NCBI RefSeq assembly: GCF_036898825.1
Contig: NZ_JARUND010000003.1
Location: 1-64,000 of the forward strand
Reading direction: 5' to 3'
Source: Streptomyces sp. B21-083
GTDB taxonomy: Bacteria; Actinomycetota; Actinomycetes; Streptomycetales; Streptomycetaceae
DNA length: 64,000 bases
Under the pieces are notes generated by a model. That model was not told where the DNA came from. It ran no database searches and was given only the letters and a program-made list of their open reading frames with translations. The translations under genes and the position numbers were made by a program. Of the stretch, positions 17,647 through 29,445 are shown piece by piece; the stretch's first letter is position 1, and every line of letters starts with the position of its first letter.

Positions 17647-18645
17647 CTAGAACGTGCCCAGTTTCACGATCGACAGCAGGGCGATCAGCTGGATCGCCGA
17701 CGCGCCCAGGGCCTTTGGCCAGAGGAGGTCGTGGGAGCGGCGGACCATGATGGTCAGGAGGACGCCTGCCGCGACCCAGGTCGCCCAGCCGAGGATCTGT
17801 ACGAAGGGGGCGTCGCCGCCCGCGAACATGGCGACGAGGAGGCGGGGGGCGTCCGTGATGGACATGATCAGCATGGAGAGGCCGACCGTAGGCTGCCAGG
17901 CGCCGTCGCCGCCGAGCTGGCGGGCCAGGGTGTGGGTGACCACGCCCAGGATGAAGGCGCTCAGGACCATCGCCACGCCCGTCGTCAGCACGATCGGGAT
18001 CGCGTTGCTGAGCGTCGCGTTTATCGTGTCCTTGCGGGTGTCGTCGAACCCGAAGACGGCGATCAGGCCGTACAGGAACGTGACGACGAGCGCCGGGGCC
18101 CACACCGAGTAGTCGCGCATCTGCAGGAACGTGCGGTCGGGGGCGGTGACGATGCCCCGGAGCAGTTCCTTCCAGCGCAGGCGCGGACCGGCCGGCGGGG
18201 CCGCGGCCGAGCCGGCGCGGTAGGTGTCGCCCTGGTTGTACGGGTCGTCGCCGGTGCTGAACGCCTGTGTGTGACCAGGGTTGTTGGCCGCGTACGGGTC
18301 CACGGGAGCGTTCGGGTGCCCCTGCTGAGGCCCGTGTCCCTGGCCGCCGTCGCCGAAGTACTCCGGCTCGCCGTGTCTGCCCTGGCCGCCGGGCCCGCCC
18401 TGTCCGCCGTAGCCGCCGTTGTCGGCGGTCGCCTGTGGGGGCCACTGCCGTCCGGCGCCGCCCGAGCTGCCGTACGACGGCTGTCCGCCACCGTACGGCT
18501 GCTGCTGGGGCGCGGAGGGGTAGCCGTACGACGGGCCGCCCTGTGGGGGCTGCTGGCCGTACGGCTGCTGCCGCGGTTGTTGTTGCGGTCGCGCTTGCGG
18601 GGGGCGGTTGTCCCGGCCGCCGCGTCCGATCCTGAATCCAGCCAC
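17647..18645 (-). CDS. Yip1 family membrane protein with Pro/Gln/Gly-rich head
   Basis: About 332 residues from GTG 18645 (AGFRIGRGGRDNRPP). Residues 1-150 are low complexity, with repeated QQPYG, PSYG and GGQG units; the rest is a Yip1-type domain with a WKELLRGIVTAPDRTF amphipathic entry and about five membrane helices (for example VVTFLYGLIAVFGF, VLTTGVAMVLSAFILGVVTH). Bacterial Yip1 proteins are membrane proteins of unknown function. The GTG is favoured because the preceding 27 residues have no conservation I recognise; a longer start at 18726 cannot be excluded. Confidence 0.8.
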   Translation of the reverse strand: MAGFRIGRGGRDNRPPQARPQQQPRQQPYGQQPPQGGPSYGYPSAPQQQPYGGGQPSYGSSGGAGRQWPPQATADNGGYGGQGGPGGQGRHGEPEYFGDGGQGHGPQQGHPNAPVDPYAANNPGHTQAFSTGDDPYNQGDTYRAGSAAAPPAGPRLRWKELLRGIVTAPDRTFLQMRDYSVWAPALVVTFLYGLIAVFGFDDTRKDTINATLSNAIPIVLTTGVAMVLSAFILGVVTHTLARQLGGDGAWQPTVGLSMLIMSITDAPRLLVAMFAGGDAPFVQILGWATWVAAGVLLTIMVRRSHDLLWPKALGASAIQLIALLSIVKLGTF

Positions 18646-18779
18646 GTCATCGAACGTACCTGGTCCCGGAGAGTGACGGGTGGGGCCGGGGGTTACGGAC
18701 CCCGCTTTGCTGCCGACCTGTGACATCCCTTAAGGGGGCCCGGACCCTTCCCCTAGGGAAAGGATCCCGTTTCTCTCCG

Positions 18780-20348
18780 TTACGGGAGCATCCCGTCGAT
18801 CAGGCCCTCCGGCACCGCCGAGACCCCGGCCGCCGTGATCCCCGACGCCGAGCCGAGCAGCCGTAGCGAGCCCATGCCGCCCGAGACGTACAGGTCGGCC
18901 TTGCCGTCGCGGTGGGCGTCGGGCAGGCGCAGCTTCATGCCGAAACCTGCGCAGTCCTCGCAGTCCTCGCAGTCCGCGCCGATCGCGAGGTCCCGGTAGC
19001 CGGCGCCGTTGCCTGCAAGCCCGCAAGCCCTACGTCCCTACAGGAACTCCGAGCTGGAGAACGTCACGGACGGCTTGACCGCTACCGTTCCGACCTTTGT
19101 CCCGGGGTAGACGGCCACCTCGTCCCAGGTCTCGCCCCGGTACGTCCGTACCGCCAGGTCCGCCCGGCCGTCGCCGTCGAAGTCGCCGACCGTGAGCACC
19201 CGGGTCGTGCCCCGGGTGGGCGGCGCGACGATGACCATGCCCGCTGTCGAGAGGCCGGCCGTCGCTGTCCGTGCCCGGAACACCCTCAACCGGGAGCCGC
19301 TGGAGACGAGTTCGTCGCGGCCGTCGCCGTCGAAGTCGCCGGAATCGAGCATCGAGCCGGGGGAGGCGAGGGTGCCGGAGGTCGCGTCGGGGAGGTCGTA
19401 GCGCAGTGACGTTTTGCCCATCGCGCCCACAGCCGCGTCCAGGTTCTTGCCCTTGCCGAAACGGCCGAGGGCGACGTCGATGCCCTCGGGCAGTACCGCC
19501 CCGGTGCGTGTCGGGCCGTTCGGGCCGCCGAGGACCACCGCCGACTTCGAGGTGCCGTCCGCCGTACGGACGACGAGGTCGTCGTATCCGTCATGGTTCA
19601 CGTCGGCCGCCGGGCCCGTGGGCACGTTGCCGGGGGCGGCGATCGGTGCACCGGCCTTGCGCGGGGCGCCCTTGCGGGTGAACGGGCCGCGCAGGTAGCT
19701 GAGTTGGGCGTTCGAGGCGTGGACGACGAGGTCCTGGGCGCCGTCGCCGTCGAAGTCGCCGCACACCGGCTGGTCGGGCCAGTCGTTGCCGGCGCGGGCC
19801 TGCGCCGGGATCGCGAGGGTGACCGCGCGGCCGGTGAGGCCCGCCGGGGAGCCGAAGAGGATCTGGAGGGGTACCGGGGGCCGGCCCTGGCCGTCGTAGG
19901 GCGGGTCCGTCGACACGACCAGGTCGGTGAAGCCGTCGCCGTCGAGGTCGCAGGTCGCCTCCGCGTCGAAGACCGCCGGCAACTGGCCCTTCGTACTGGC
20001 TGCTTGACGGGCCGGGCTCAGCAACTGCCGGGCGCCGGGGACGAGTCCGCCCGGGGAGCCGTAGACGATGCCGATACCGGCGTCGTCCGTGTGGAGTTGG
20101 TCCTTGACGAGGTCGCCCAGGACCAGGTCACGGTGGCCGTCGCCGTTGAAGTCGTCGGCGATCTCGCTGCCGTCGCCCTGCGGTATCGGGCGTTGGGCGG
20201 GGGCCTTGGCGACCTGCACGGGGGTGTCGGCGGCGGCTGTCCCGTCGTCGCCGGAGAGGGGGCCGCAGGCGGTGAGTGCCATCAGGGCGCCGAGGGCCGC
20301 CAACCCGCTGGTGGCCGCCGTAACCCGACCGCCTCTTCGTACGCGCAC
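18780..20348 (-). pseudogene. FG-GAP repeat lipoprotein interrupted by an in-frame TAG
   Basis: From GTG 20348 the protein has a basic n-region, hydrophobic core and lipobox LTAC (Cys about residue 28), so it should be exported and lipidated. Six FG-GAP/integrin-propeller motifs follow (DFNGDGHRDLVLGD, DLDGDGFTDLVVS, DFDGDGAQDLVVH, DVNHDGYDDLVVR, DFDGDGRDELVSS, DFDGDGRADLAVR). A TAG at 19038-19040 stops the 436-residue product, but the same frame continues 85 codons to TAA 18780 with two more blades' motifs (GNGAGYRDLAIGA, DAHRDGKADLYVSG). So either a nonsense mutation removes the last blade or the stop is a base-call error. Function: extracellular binding, unknown ligand. Confidence 0.82.
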
Positions 20349-20463
20349 CCCGTACCCCGCACCTCGTCCGGACCGTTGACCCCATTGGCAACTACTCGGT
20401 AATGATGCACGTGTTCGAGATACGGGGACAGCCCCGTGACCGGGCTATGGCCCCGTGACAGGC

Positions 20464-20500
20464 GACAGCCCCGTGCCCGTACGAGGGGCAGGGGGCTGTC
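20464..20500 (-). terminator. Hairpin after the EtfD-like gene
   Basis: GACAGCCCC (20464-20472) pairs with GGGGCTGTC (20492-20500), 20 bp beyond the stop codon of the iron-sulfur protein gene. It is a likely transcription terminator for that gene. Confidence 0.6.
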
Positions 20501-20520
20501 GGTGGCGGCTGTACCGGCGG

Positions 20521-22815
20521 TTACTTCACCGGCTGCGGCTCAGGCGCGCTCTCCGTCTCCGCCTCGCCCGCCGGGGGTTCGTCGTCGGGGGCCGGGGTCT
20601 TCACGGACGTCAGGAGCAGCTGGGCGACGTCGACGACCGTGATGGACTCCTTCGCCTTGCCGTCGTTCTTCTTGCCGTTGACCGAGTCGGTCAGCATGAC
20701 GAGGCAGAACGGGCAGGCCGTCGACACGATGTCGGGGTTGAGCGAGAGGGCCTCGTCGACTCGCTCGTTGTTGATGCGCTTGCCGATCCGCTCCTCCATC
20801 CACATCCGCGCGCCGCCGGCGCCGCAGCAGAAGCCGCGTTCCTTGTGGCGGTGCATCTCCTGCTGGCGCAGGCCCGGGACGGCCGACATGATCTCGCGCG
20901 GGGGCGTGTAGATCTTGTTGTGGCGGCCCAGGTAGCAGGGGTCGTGGTAGGTGATGAGGCCCTCGACCGGGGTGACCGGGAGCAGCTTGCCGTCGTCGAT
21001 GAGGTGCTGGAGCAGCTGGGTGTGGTGGATCGTCTCGTAGTCGCCGCCGAGCTGCGGGTACTCGTTGCCGATCGTGTTCAGGCAGTGCGGGCAGGTCGCG
21101 ACGATCTTCTTCGCCGACTTCGGCTTCTTCGACTCGGGGGTGACGTTGCCCTCGTCGTCCGTCTCCTCGCCGAACGCCATGTTCAGCGCCATGACGTTCT
21201 CCATGCCGAGCTCCTGGAACAGGGGCTCGTTGCCGAGGCGGCGGGCGGAGTCGCCGGTGCACTTCTCGTCGCCGCCCATGATCGCGAACTTGACGCCCGC
21301 GATGTGGAGGAGTTCGGCGAACGCCTTGGTGGTTTTCTTCGCGCGGTCTTCCAGGGCGCCGGCGCAGCCGACCCAGTACAGATACTCGACCTCGGTCAGG
21401 TCCTCGATGTCCCTGCCGACGACCGGCACCTCGAAGTCGAGCTCCTTGAGCCACTCCAGGCGCTGCTTCTTCGCCAGGCCCCAGGGGTTGCCCTTCTTCT
21501 CCAGGTTCTTGAGCATCGTGCCCGCCTCGGACGGGAAGGCGCTCTCGATCATCACCTGGTAGCGGCGCATGTCGACGATGTGGTCGACGTGTTCGATGTC
21601 CACCGGGCACTGCTCGACGCAGGCGCCGCAGGTGGTGCAGGACCACAGGACGTCCGGGTCGATGACGCCGTTTTCTTCGAGGGTGCCGATCAACGGGCGC
21701 TCGGCCTCCGCGAGGGCCGCCGCGGGCACGTCCTTGAGCTGCTCCTCCGACGCCTTCTCGTTGCCTTCCATGTCCTTGCCGCCACCGGCCAGCAGATACG
21801 GCGCCTTGGCGTGGGCGTGGTCCCGCAGCGACATCATCAGCAGCTTGGGGGAGAGGGGCTTGCCGGTGTTCCAGGCCGGGCACTGCGACTGGCAGCGACC
21901 GCACTCCGTACAGGTGGAGAAGTCGAGCAGGCCCTTCCAGGAGAACTGTTCGACCTGGCTGACGCCGAAGACGTCGTCCTCGCCGGGGTCGGTGAAGTCG
22001 ATCGGCTTGCCGCCGGACGTCATCGGCTGGAGGGCGCCCAGGGCGGTGCCGCCGGTCGCCTCGCGCTTGAACCAGATGTTCGGGAAGGCGAGGAAGCGGT
22101 GCCAGGCGACGCCCATGTTGGTGTTGAGCGAGACGACGATCATCCAGACGAAGGACGTCCCGATCTTGATCATCGCGGTGAGGTAGATCAGGTTCTGGAG
22201 TGTCGTCGCGCTCAGGCCCTTGAAGGCCAGGACCAGCGGGTACGAGGCGAAGTAACCGGCCTCGTAGTGCTCGACGTGGTGGATCGCGCCCTCGAGGCCG
22301 CGCAGTACGTAGATCGCGAGGCCGATGGTGAGGATGACGTACTCGACGAAGTACGCCTGGCCCGCCTTGGAGCCCGCGAAGCGGGACTTGCGGCCGGGGC
22401 GCGAGGGGAGGTTCAGCAGGCGGATCACGATGAGTACGGCGATGCCGAGGATCGTCATCACGCCGATGAACTCGATGTACATCTCGAACGGCAGGAAGCC
22501 GCCGATGACCGGCAGTGTCCAGTCCGCCGAGAAGAGCTGGCCGAAGGCCTGCGCGAGGGTCGGGGGCAGGGTCAGGAAGCCGACCGCCACGAACCAGTGT
22601 GCGAAACCGACGATGCCCCACCGGTTCATCCGGGTGTGGCCGAGGAACTCCTTCACCAGCGTCACGCTGCGCTGGTAGGGGTTGTCCGTCCGCAGGCCGG
22701 CCGGGACGGGCTGGCCGAGTTTGAAGTACCGGACGAACTGACCGATGGCGCGTGCCAGCAGCGCGACGCCGATCACGGTCAGGACCAGCGACACGATGAT
22801 CGCGGCGAGTTGCAT
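20521..22815 (-). CDS. EtfD-like membrane iron-sulfur oxidoreductase (HdrD/CCG type)
   Basis: 764 residues. The N-terminal 260 residues hold about six membrane helices of the NarI-like cytochrome-binding type. Two [4Fe-4S] ferredoxin motifs follow: CTECGRCQSQCP and CTTCGACVEQCP. Two CCG domains come after, with CPHC..., DPCYLGRHN and RGFCCGAGGARMW binding further clusters. The plan matches actinobacterial EtfD, which passes electrons from electron-transfer flavoprotein (beta-oxidation) to the quinone pool. The last 25 residues are acidic and unstructured. It is a monocistronic gene with a divergent promoter region rich in short repeats (22,860-22,920). Confidence 0.9.
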   Translation of the reverse strand: MQLAAIIVSLVLTVIGVALLARAIGQFVRYFKLGQPVPAGLRTDNPYQRSVTLVKEFLGHTRMNRWGIVGFAHWFVAVGFLTLPPTLAQAFGQLFSADWTLPVIGGFLPFEMYIEFIGVMTILGIAVLIVIRLLNLPSRPGRKSRFAGSKAGQAYFVEYVILTIGLAIYVLRGLEGAIHHVEHYEAGYFASYPLVLAFKGLSATTLQNLIYLTAMIKIGTSFVWMIVVSLNTNMGVAWHRFLAFPNIWFKREATGGTALGALQPMTSGGKPIDFTDPGEDDVFGVSQVEQFSWKGLLDFSTCTECGRCQSQCPAWNTGKPLSPKLLMMSLRDHAHAKAPYLLAGGGKDMEGNEKASEEQLKDVPAAALAEAERPLIGTLEENGVIDPDVLWSCTTCGACVEQCPVDIEHVDHIVDMRRYQVMIESAFPSEAGTMLKNLEKKGNPWGLAKKQRLEWLKELDFEVPVVGRDIEDLTEVEYLYWVGCAGALEDRAKKTTKAFAELLHIAGVKFAIMGGDEKCTGDSARRLGNEPLFQELGMENVMALNMAFGEETDDEGNVTPESKKPKSAKKIVATCPHCLNTIGNEYPQLGGDYETIHHTQLLQHLIDDGKLLPVTPVEGLITYHDPCYLGRHNKIYTPPREIMSAVPGLRQQEMHRHKERGFCCGAGGARMWMEERIGKRINNERVDEALSLNPDIVSTACPFCLVMLTDSVNGKKNDGKAKESITVVDVAQLLLTSVKTPAPDDEPPAGEAETESAPEPQPVK

Positions 22816-22860
22816 GGAAGGGCTCCTCAGGCCTGCGCGTAATGACTGTGGTGATTGTGA

Positions 22861-22920
22861 TGACTAAGGGGGCGACTAATGGAGCGGTATTACTAAGCGG
22901 TAACTTAGACAGTCTGTCAG
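22861..22920. promoter_or_regulatory. Repeat-rich control region upstream of the EtfD-like gene
   Basis: Within 60 bp there are three direct copies of ACTAA-K-SGG (22863, 22875, 22892), an inverted repeat CTAAG/CTTAG (22893-22897, 22904-22908) and a palindrome GACAG-T-CTGTC (22908-22918). The cluster, 45 bp upstream of the start codon, looks like one or more operators, possibly of a TetR-type fatty-acid regulator; the protein is not identified. Confidence 0.45.
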
Positions 22921-23096
22921 AGACTACTCACATCTTGAACCGCACTGTAGCCAGCGGCGGAGTGATCTGGATCGCTCAGGCTTACCTGAGTGGCGCTTGA
23001 GTGGGGGATCAAAACCGATCGGATCAGACGACGTTGTGACGATGTTGCGTCGTGTTATTCGTACAGAATTGTTACGTTTGCGCCTACCGTGAAGCG

Positions 23097-24125
23097 GTGC
23101 TCTACGGGATCCTCGCCGCCATCGCCGCCCTGTTCCTCGCCGCCGTCCTCGCCGCCCTCCTGCGGACACTCGCCCTGCGTCTCGGCGTCCTCGACCGGCG
23201 CCGGGCGCGCCCCCTGCCGCTGCTCGGCGGACTCGCGGTCGTGCTCGCGACGGGGCTGGTCGCCGGGGCGGGGGAGTGGACCGGGTACGCCCCCCTGGGG
23301 GACGGCGTCGGTGAACTGCTCGTCGCCGGCGCGGGTGTCGGCGGGCTCGGACTGGTGGCCGACGTGTGGCGGGTCAAGGCGCGGTTCCTGGTCGTCGGTA
23401 CGGCCGTCGCCGCCGGGTTCGTGGTGCCGTACGGGGAGTTGGGGTTGGGGGTCGGGCTGCTCGCGCTCCTGTGGATCGTGTTCGTCACCCTCGCCTTCCG
23501 GGCCCTCGACCACGCCGACGGGCTGCTCGGGACGGTCGGGGTGCTGACCGCCTTCGGGGTGGGGGCGTGCGCCGCCGTCGAGGTGCTCGACGGGCTCGCC
23601 GTGCTGCTGAGCGTCCTGGCCGCCGCGCTCACCGGGTTCCTGATGCACAACTGGCATCCCGCGCGGATCGCCCTCGGCGCGTGCGGGTCCCTGTTCACCG
23701 GGTTCGTGCTGGCCTCGGCCGCGGTGGTCGTGCGGACCGGGCACGAACTGGCTTCCAGCGCGGGGGTGTTGTTCGCGCTCACCGCCGTGGCGGGTGCGGA
23801 CGTGGTGCTCGTGGTGGTGTCGCGGCGGCTGGCCGGGCGGCCGTTGTCCCGGGGCGGGCCCGATCATCTCGCGCACCGGCTGCGGCGGCTGGGGCTCACC
23901 CCGCGCGGGGCGGCGGTACTGCTGGGCGCGTGCGCCTTCGGGGCGGTGCTGACGGGGGTGCTCGTGCACGGCGGGTGGGCCGGGGAATCGGGGCTGTGGT
24001 GGGTGGCGGGGGTGGCCGGGATGGTCGTACTGGGGCTCCTGAGGGTTCCCGTGTACGGGCTCCGGCGGCCTCCGGCCCATCAGTCGGCGCAGGTCAGAGC
24101 GGCATTGCGCGTAAGGAACGGATAA
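23097..24125 (+). CDS. MraY/WecA-like polyprenyl-phosphate sugar-phosphate transferase
   Basis: A 342-residue integral membrane protein with about ten hydrophobic segments, starting VLYGILAAIAALFLAAVLAA when read from GTG 23097. Cytoplasmic loops carry the family's signatures: RARPLPLLGG, GLVADVWRVKARF and ALDHADGLLGTVG, the last containing the DxxDGL motif. Such enzymes transfer a phospho-N-acetyl-sugar to undecaprenyl phosphate. The catalytic motifs are slightly divergent, so the exact sugar is uncertain. It lies just before dnaK but is separated from it by the HspR operators. A longer start at ATG 23052 is possible. Confidence 0.75.
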   Translation: MLYGILAAIAALFLAAVLAALLRTLALRLGVLDRRRARPLPLLGGLAVVLATGLVAGAGEWTGYAPLGDGVGELLVAGAGVGGLGLVADVWRVKARFLVVGTAVAAGFVVPYGELGLGVGLLALLWIVFVTLAFRALDHADGLLGTVGVLTAFGVGACAAVEVLDGLAVLLSVLAAALTGFLMHNWHPARIALGACGSLFTGFVLASAAVVVRTGHELASSAGVLFALTAVAGADVVLVVVSRRLAGRPLSRGGPDHLAHRLRRLGLTPRGAAVLLGACAFGAVLTGVLVHGGWAGESGLWWVAGVAGMVVLGLLRVPVYGLRRPPAHQSAQVRAALRVRNG

Positions 24126-24127
24126 GA

Positions 24128-24148
24128 GTTGAGTGTGGTCGACTCAGC
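24128..24148. promoter_or_regulatory. Imperfect HAIR element (distal), dnaK operon
   Basis: GTTGAGT-N7-ACTCAGC matches the HspR consensus CTTGAGT-N7-ACTCAAG at 11 of 14 positions, and the outer bases extend the symmetry to 8 of 9 pairs. It lies 124 bp upstream of dnaK, just after the end of the transferase gene. Confidence 0.75.
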
Positions 24149-24179
24149 TCTGTTGACCGCGCGGCGGGAGTGATGCACA

Positions 24180-26778
<2,599 letters not shown>

Positions 26779-26823
26779 CGTGAGCATTGAGGTGGGGACT
26801 TCCGGAAAGGAGGGACGTCGAGG

Positions 26824-28011
26824 ATGAGCACCAAGGACTTCATCGAGAAGGACTTCTACAAGGTCCTCGGCGTCCCCAAGGACGCCACCGAGGCCGAGAT
26901 CAAGAAGGCGTACCGGAAACTCGCCCGCGAGTTCCACCCGGACGCCAACAAGGGCAACGCCAAGGCGGAGGAGCGCTTCAAGGAGATCTCCGAGGCGAAC
27001 GACGTCCTCGGCGACCCCAAGAAGCGCAAGGAGTACGACGAGGCCCGCGCCCTCTTCGGCAACGGCGGCTTCCGCCCCGGGCCGGGCGCGGGCGGCGGCT
27101 CCTTCAACTTCGACCTGGGTGACCTGTTCGGCGGCGGCGCCCCGGGCGGGGCCGGCTCCGGCGGTGCCGGCGGCTTCGGCGGCGGCATCGGAGACGTGTT
27201 CGGCGGCCTCTTCAACCGGGGCGGCGGCGGGACCACCCGTACGCAGCCCCGGCGCGGCCAGGACATCGACACCGAGGTCACGCTGAGCTTCACGGAGGCG
27301 GTGGACGGGGCGACGGTCCCGCTGCGCATGACCTCCCAGTCACCGTGCAAGGCGTGCTCGGGCACCGGCGACAAGAACGGCACGCCGCGCGTGTGCCCGA
27401 CCTGCGTGGGCACCGGCCAGGTGGCGCGCGGCTCGGGCGGCGGCTTCTCGCTCACGGACCCCTGCCCGGACTGCAAGGGCCGGGGTCTGATCGCGGAGCA
27501 CGCCTGTCTGGTGTGCAGCGGCTCGGGGCGCGCCAAGTCCTCGCGGACGATGCAGGTGCGCATCCCGGCCGGGGTGTCGGACAACCAGCGCATCCGGCTG
27601 CGCGGCAAGGGAGCGCCGGGCGAGCGGGGCGGTCCGGCGGGCGACCTGTACGTCACCGTCCATGTCGACTCCCACCCGGTCTTCGGCCGCAAGGAAGACA
27701 ACCTGACGGTGACGGTGCCGGTGACGTTCGTCGAGGCGGCGCTCGGCGGCGAGGTCAGGGTCCCGACCCTGGGCGGGCCGCCGGTCACCCTGAAGCTGCC
27801 TCCGGGCACGCCCAACGGGCGCACGATGCGCGCGCGGGGCAAGGGCGCGGTCCGCAAGGACGGCACCCGGGGAGACCTGCTGGTCACCGTCGAGGTGAGT
27901 GTGCCGACGGAGCTGGCGGGGAAGGCTCGTGACGCACTGGAGGCGTATCGCGAGGCGACCGTGGACGAGGATCCGCGGGCGGAGCTGTTCGAGGCGGCGA
28001 AGGGAGCCTGA
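26824..28011 (+). CDS. dnaJ: Co-chaperone DnaJ (type I)
   Basis: 395 residues. The J domain (about 8-75) has the HPD motif in EFHPDANKGNAK. A Gly/Phe-rich linker follows (GAGGGSFNFDLGDLFGGG). The zinc-binding domain has the four repeats CKACSGTG, CPTCVGTG, CPDCKGRG and CLVCSGSG. The C-terminal domain binds unfolded chains (GAPGERGGPAGDLYVTVHV). It stimulates DnaK ATPase. ATG 26824 follows AAAGGAGGG. It ends 5 bp before hspR. Confidence 0.98.
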   Translation: MSTKDFIEKDFYKVLGVPKDATEAEIKKAYRKLAREFHPDANKGNAKAEERFKEISEANDVLGDPKKRKEYDEARALFGNGGFRPGPGAGGGSFNFDLGDLFGGGAPGGAGSGGAGGFGGGIGDVFGGLFNRGGGGTTRTQPRRGQDIDTEVTLSFTEAVDGATVPLRMTSQSPCKACSGTGDKNGTPRVCPTCVGTGQVARGSGGGFSLTDPCPDCKGRGLIAEHACLVCSGSGRAKSSRTMQVRIPAGVSDNQRIRLRGKGAPGERGGPAGDLYVTVHVDSHPVFGRKEDNLTVTVPVTFVEAALGGEVRVPTLGGPPVTLKLPPGTPNGRTMRARGKGAVRKDGTRGDLLVTVEVSVPTELAGKARDALEAYREATVDEDPRAELFEAAKGA

Positions 28012-28016
28012 CCGAG

Positions 28017-28463
28017 ATGGACGGTCGTCGACGCAATCCGTATGAACTGACGCAGGAGACCCCGGTCTACGTCATCTCGGTGGCGGCCCAGCTGTCCGGC
28101 CTGCACCCGCAGACCCTGCGCCAGTACGACCGCCTGGGCCTGGTCTCCCCCGACCGCACTGCCGGCCGGGGCCGCCGCTACTCGGCCCGCGACATCGACC
28201 TGCTCCGCACGGTGCAGGCACTGTCGCAGGACGAGGGCATCAACCTGGCCGGCATCAAGCGCATCATCGAACTGGAGAACCAGGTCGCCGCGCTTCAGTC
28301 GCGGGTGGCGGAGATGGAGTCCGCCCTGGACGGCGCCGCCGCGGCGATGCAGCAGCGGGAGGCGGCGGTTCACGCGTCTTATCGGCGGGACCTGGTGCCT
28401 TATCAGGAGGTTCAGCAGACCAGTGCGTTGGTCGTCTGGCGGCCCAAGAAGGCCAAGGACTAG
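28017..28463 (+). CDS. hspR: Heat-shock repressor HspR (MerR family)
   Basis: 148 residues. The MerR-type winged helix is clear: VYVISVAAQLSGLHPQTLRQ, then YDRLGLVSPDRTAGRGRRYS and DIDLLRTVQALSQDEGINLAG. A coiled coil (ELENQVAALQSRVAEMESAL) serves dimerisation, and the C-terminus (SALVVWRPKK) matches HspR. It represses operons with HAIR operators; such operators are visible before dnaK and clpB in this window. Co-transcription with dnaK makes the loop self-regulating. Confidence 0.97.
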   Translation: MDGRRRNPYELTQETPVYVISVAAQLSGLHPQTLRQYDRLGLVSPDRTAGRGRRYSARDIDLLRTVQALSQDEGINLAGIKRIIELENQVAALQSRVAEMESALDGAAAAMQQREAAVHASYRRDLVPYQEVQQTSALVVWRPKKAKD

Positions 28464-28490
28464 GACCTGTCCTAGGCGGGTTCATGTGTG

Positions 28491-28536
28491 AAGGGGCCCG
28501 GAGGTTCGGATTCGGTTCGAACCTCCGGGCCCCTTT
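28491..28536 (+). terminator. Strong intrinsic terminator of the dnaK operon
   Basis: A 16-bp perfect stem (GGGGCCCGGAGGTTCG paired with its complement at 28518-28533) with a 9-nt loop, flanked by AA and TTT, 30 bp after hspR. It probably serves the convergent serine hydrolase gene as well. Confidence 0.92.
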
Positions 28537-28569
28537 CGTGTGCTCAGGGCGCCAAGGGCCACCCGCGCG

Positions 28570-29445
28570 TCACCGGGGGAGATCCGGGGCCTGAGTGGTC
28601 TGTCTCTCCTTGAGGTTCTCGATACCCATCCGGTCGGTGTCCTCCGGGACCCCGTTGAGGCGGTGGATCAGCACCCAGCGGCCGTCCTCCACCACTCCGG
28701 CGAAGATCGAGTCGTAGCGTGTCGCACCGTTGTGCCAAAGCAACCGGCCTGCCCTCTGCCAGCTCGGCGCGGGCTCCCCGAGCCGTCGCTCCACCAGGAG
28801 GCGTACCACCAGGTCGGCTGCCGCACGCGGGGTGGCCCAAAGGCCTCCCGCCGGCAGGATCGCGCCGTCCATCGTCCACGGTCTGCGGGGCCGGCCGAGG
28901 GGCCCGGGGGCCAGGAGACGTCGACCGGGGTCCGGGTGCGCGGTCATCTCCGTGATGTCCAGCGGCCGTAGGACGTACTCGGTCACCAACTCCTCGTACG
29001 TCGCCCCGGAGGCCGCGGTCAGGGCCGCTCCGAGCACGGCGTAGCCGAGGTTGGAGTACTCCTCCGTTCCGGGAGGCGCGGTGACGAGCGTGTCGAGGCG
29101 GGGCAGCAGCCGGTCCAGCGCGGGGCGATCGAACGCCGCGTAAGGGTCCCGGCCGGAAAAGTGACCGGGTGGCAGGCGGGGGAGGCCGGAGGTGTGCCGG
29201 GCCAGGTGCAGGAGCGTGATTCCCGTTCCGGGAGCCGTCGTCGGAAGCCATCGCTCGACGGGATCGTCCAGCGTCAGCGCGCCGGACGCGGCCATGCGGG
29301 ACAGTACCGTGCCGGTGACGACCTTGGTGAGCGAGCCGATCTGGACGAACCGGTCGACGGCATGACCATCACTCACGACAGGCGGGGCCACGTCGCTCAG
29401 AACACAGGTCGGTATGGCCGGTAAAGGACGCGGGGCAGACCTCAC
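28570..29445 (-). CDS. Serine hydrolase, class C beta-lactamase/DD-peptidase fold
   Basis: 291 residues. The SxxK motif is SLTK (about residue 38-41), the YxN motif is YSN in GTEEYSNLGYAVLGAAL, and the third motif is HNG (LLWHNGATRYDS), as in beta-lactamase-related hydrolases with His in place of the Lys of KTG. There is no signal peptide from this start, so it may be cytosolic, or a longer start may have been lost; only ~37 residues precede the active Ser, fewer than usual. Codon 8 is TTA (29422-29424), the rare leucine codon read by the bldA tRNA, which suggests developmentally limited expression if the GTG start is right. Confidence 0.8.
   Translation of the reverse strand: MRSAPRPLPAIPTCVLSDVAPPVVSDGHAVDRFVQIGSLTKVVTGTVLSRMAASGALTLDDPVERWLPTTAPGTGITLLHLARHTSGLPRLPPGHFSGRDPYAAFDRPALDRLLPRLDTLVTAPPGTEEYSNLGYAVLGAALTAASGATYEELVTEYVLRPLDITEMTAHPDPGRRLLAPGPLGRPRRPWTMDGAILPAGGLWATPRAAADLVVRLLVERRLGEPAPSWQRAGRLLWHNGATRYDSIFAGVVEDGRWVLIHRLNGVPEDTDRMGIENLKERQTTQAPDLPR

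Noticed and set aside
18730..19026. Separate Arg-rich gene after the FG-GAP gene
   Set aside because: In another frame the same DNA continues the FG-GAP protein with proper motifs, so this frame is a shadow.
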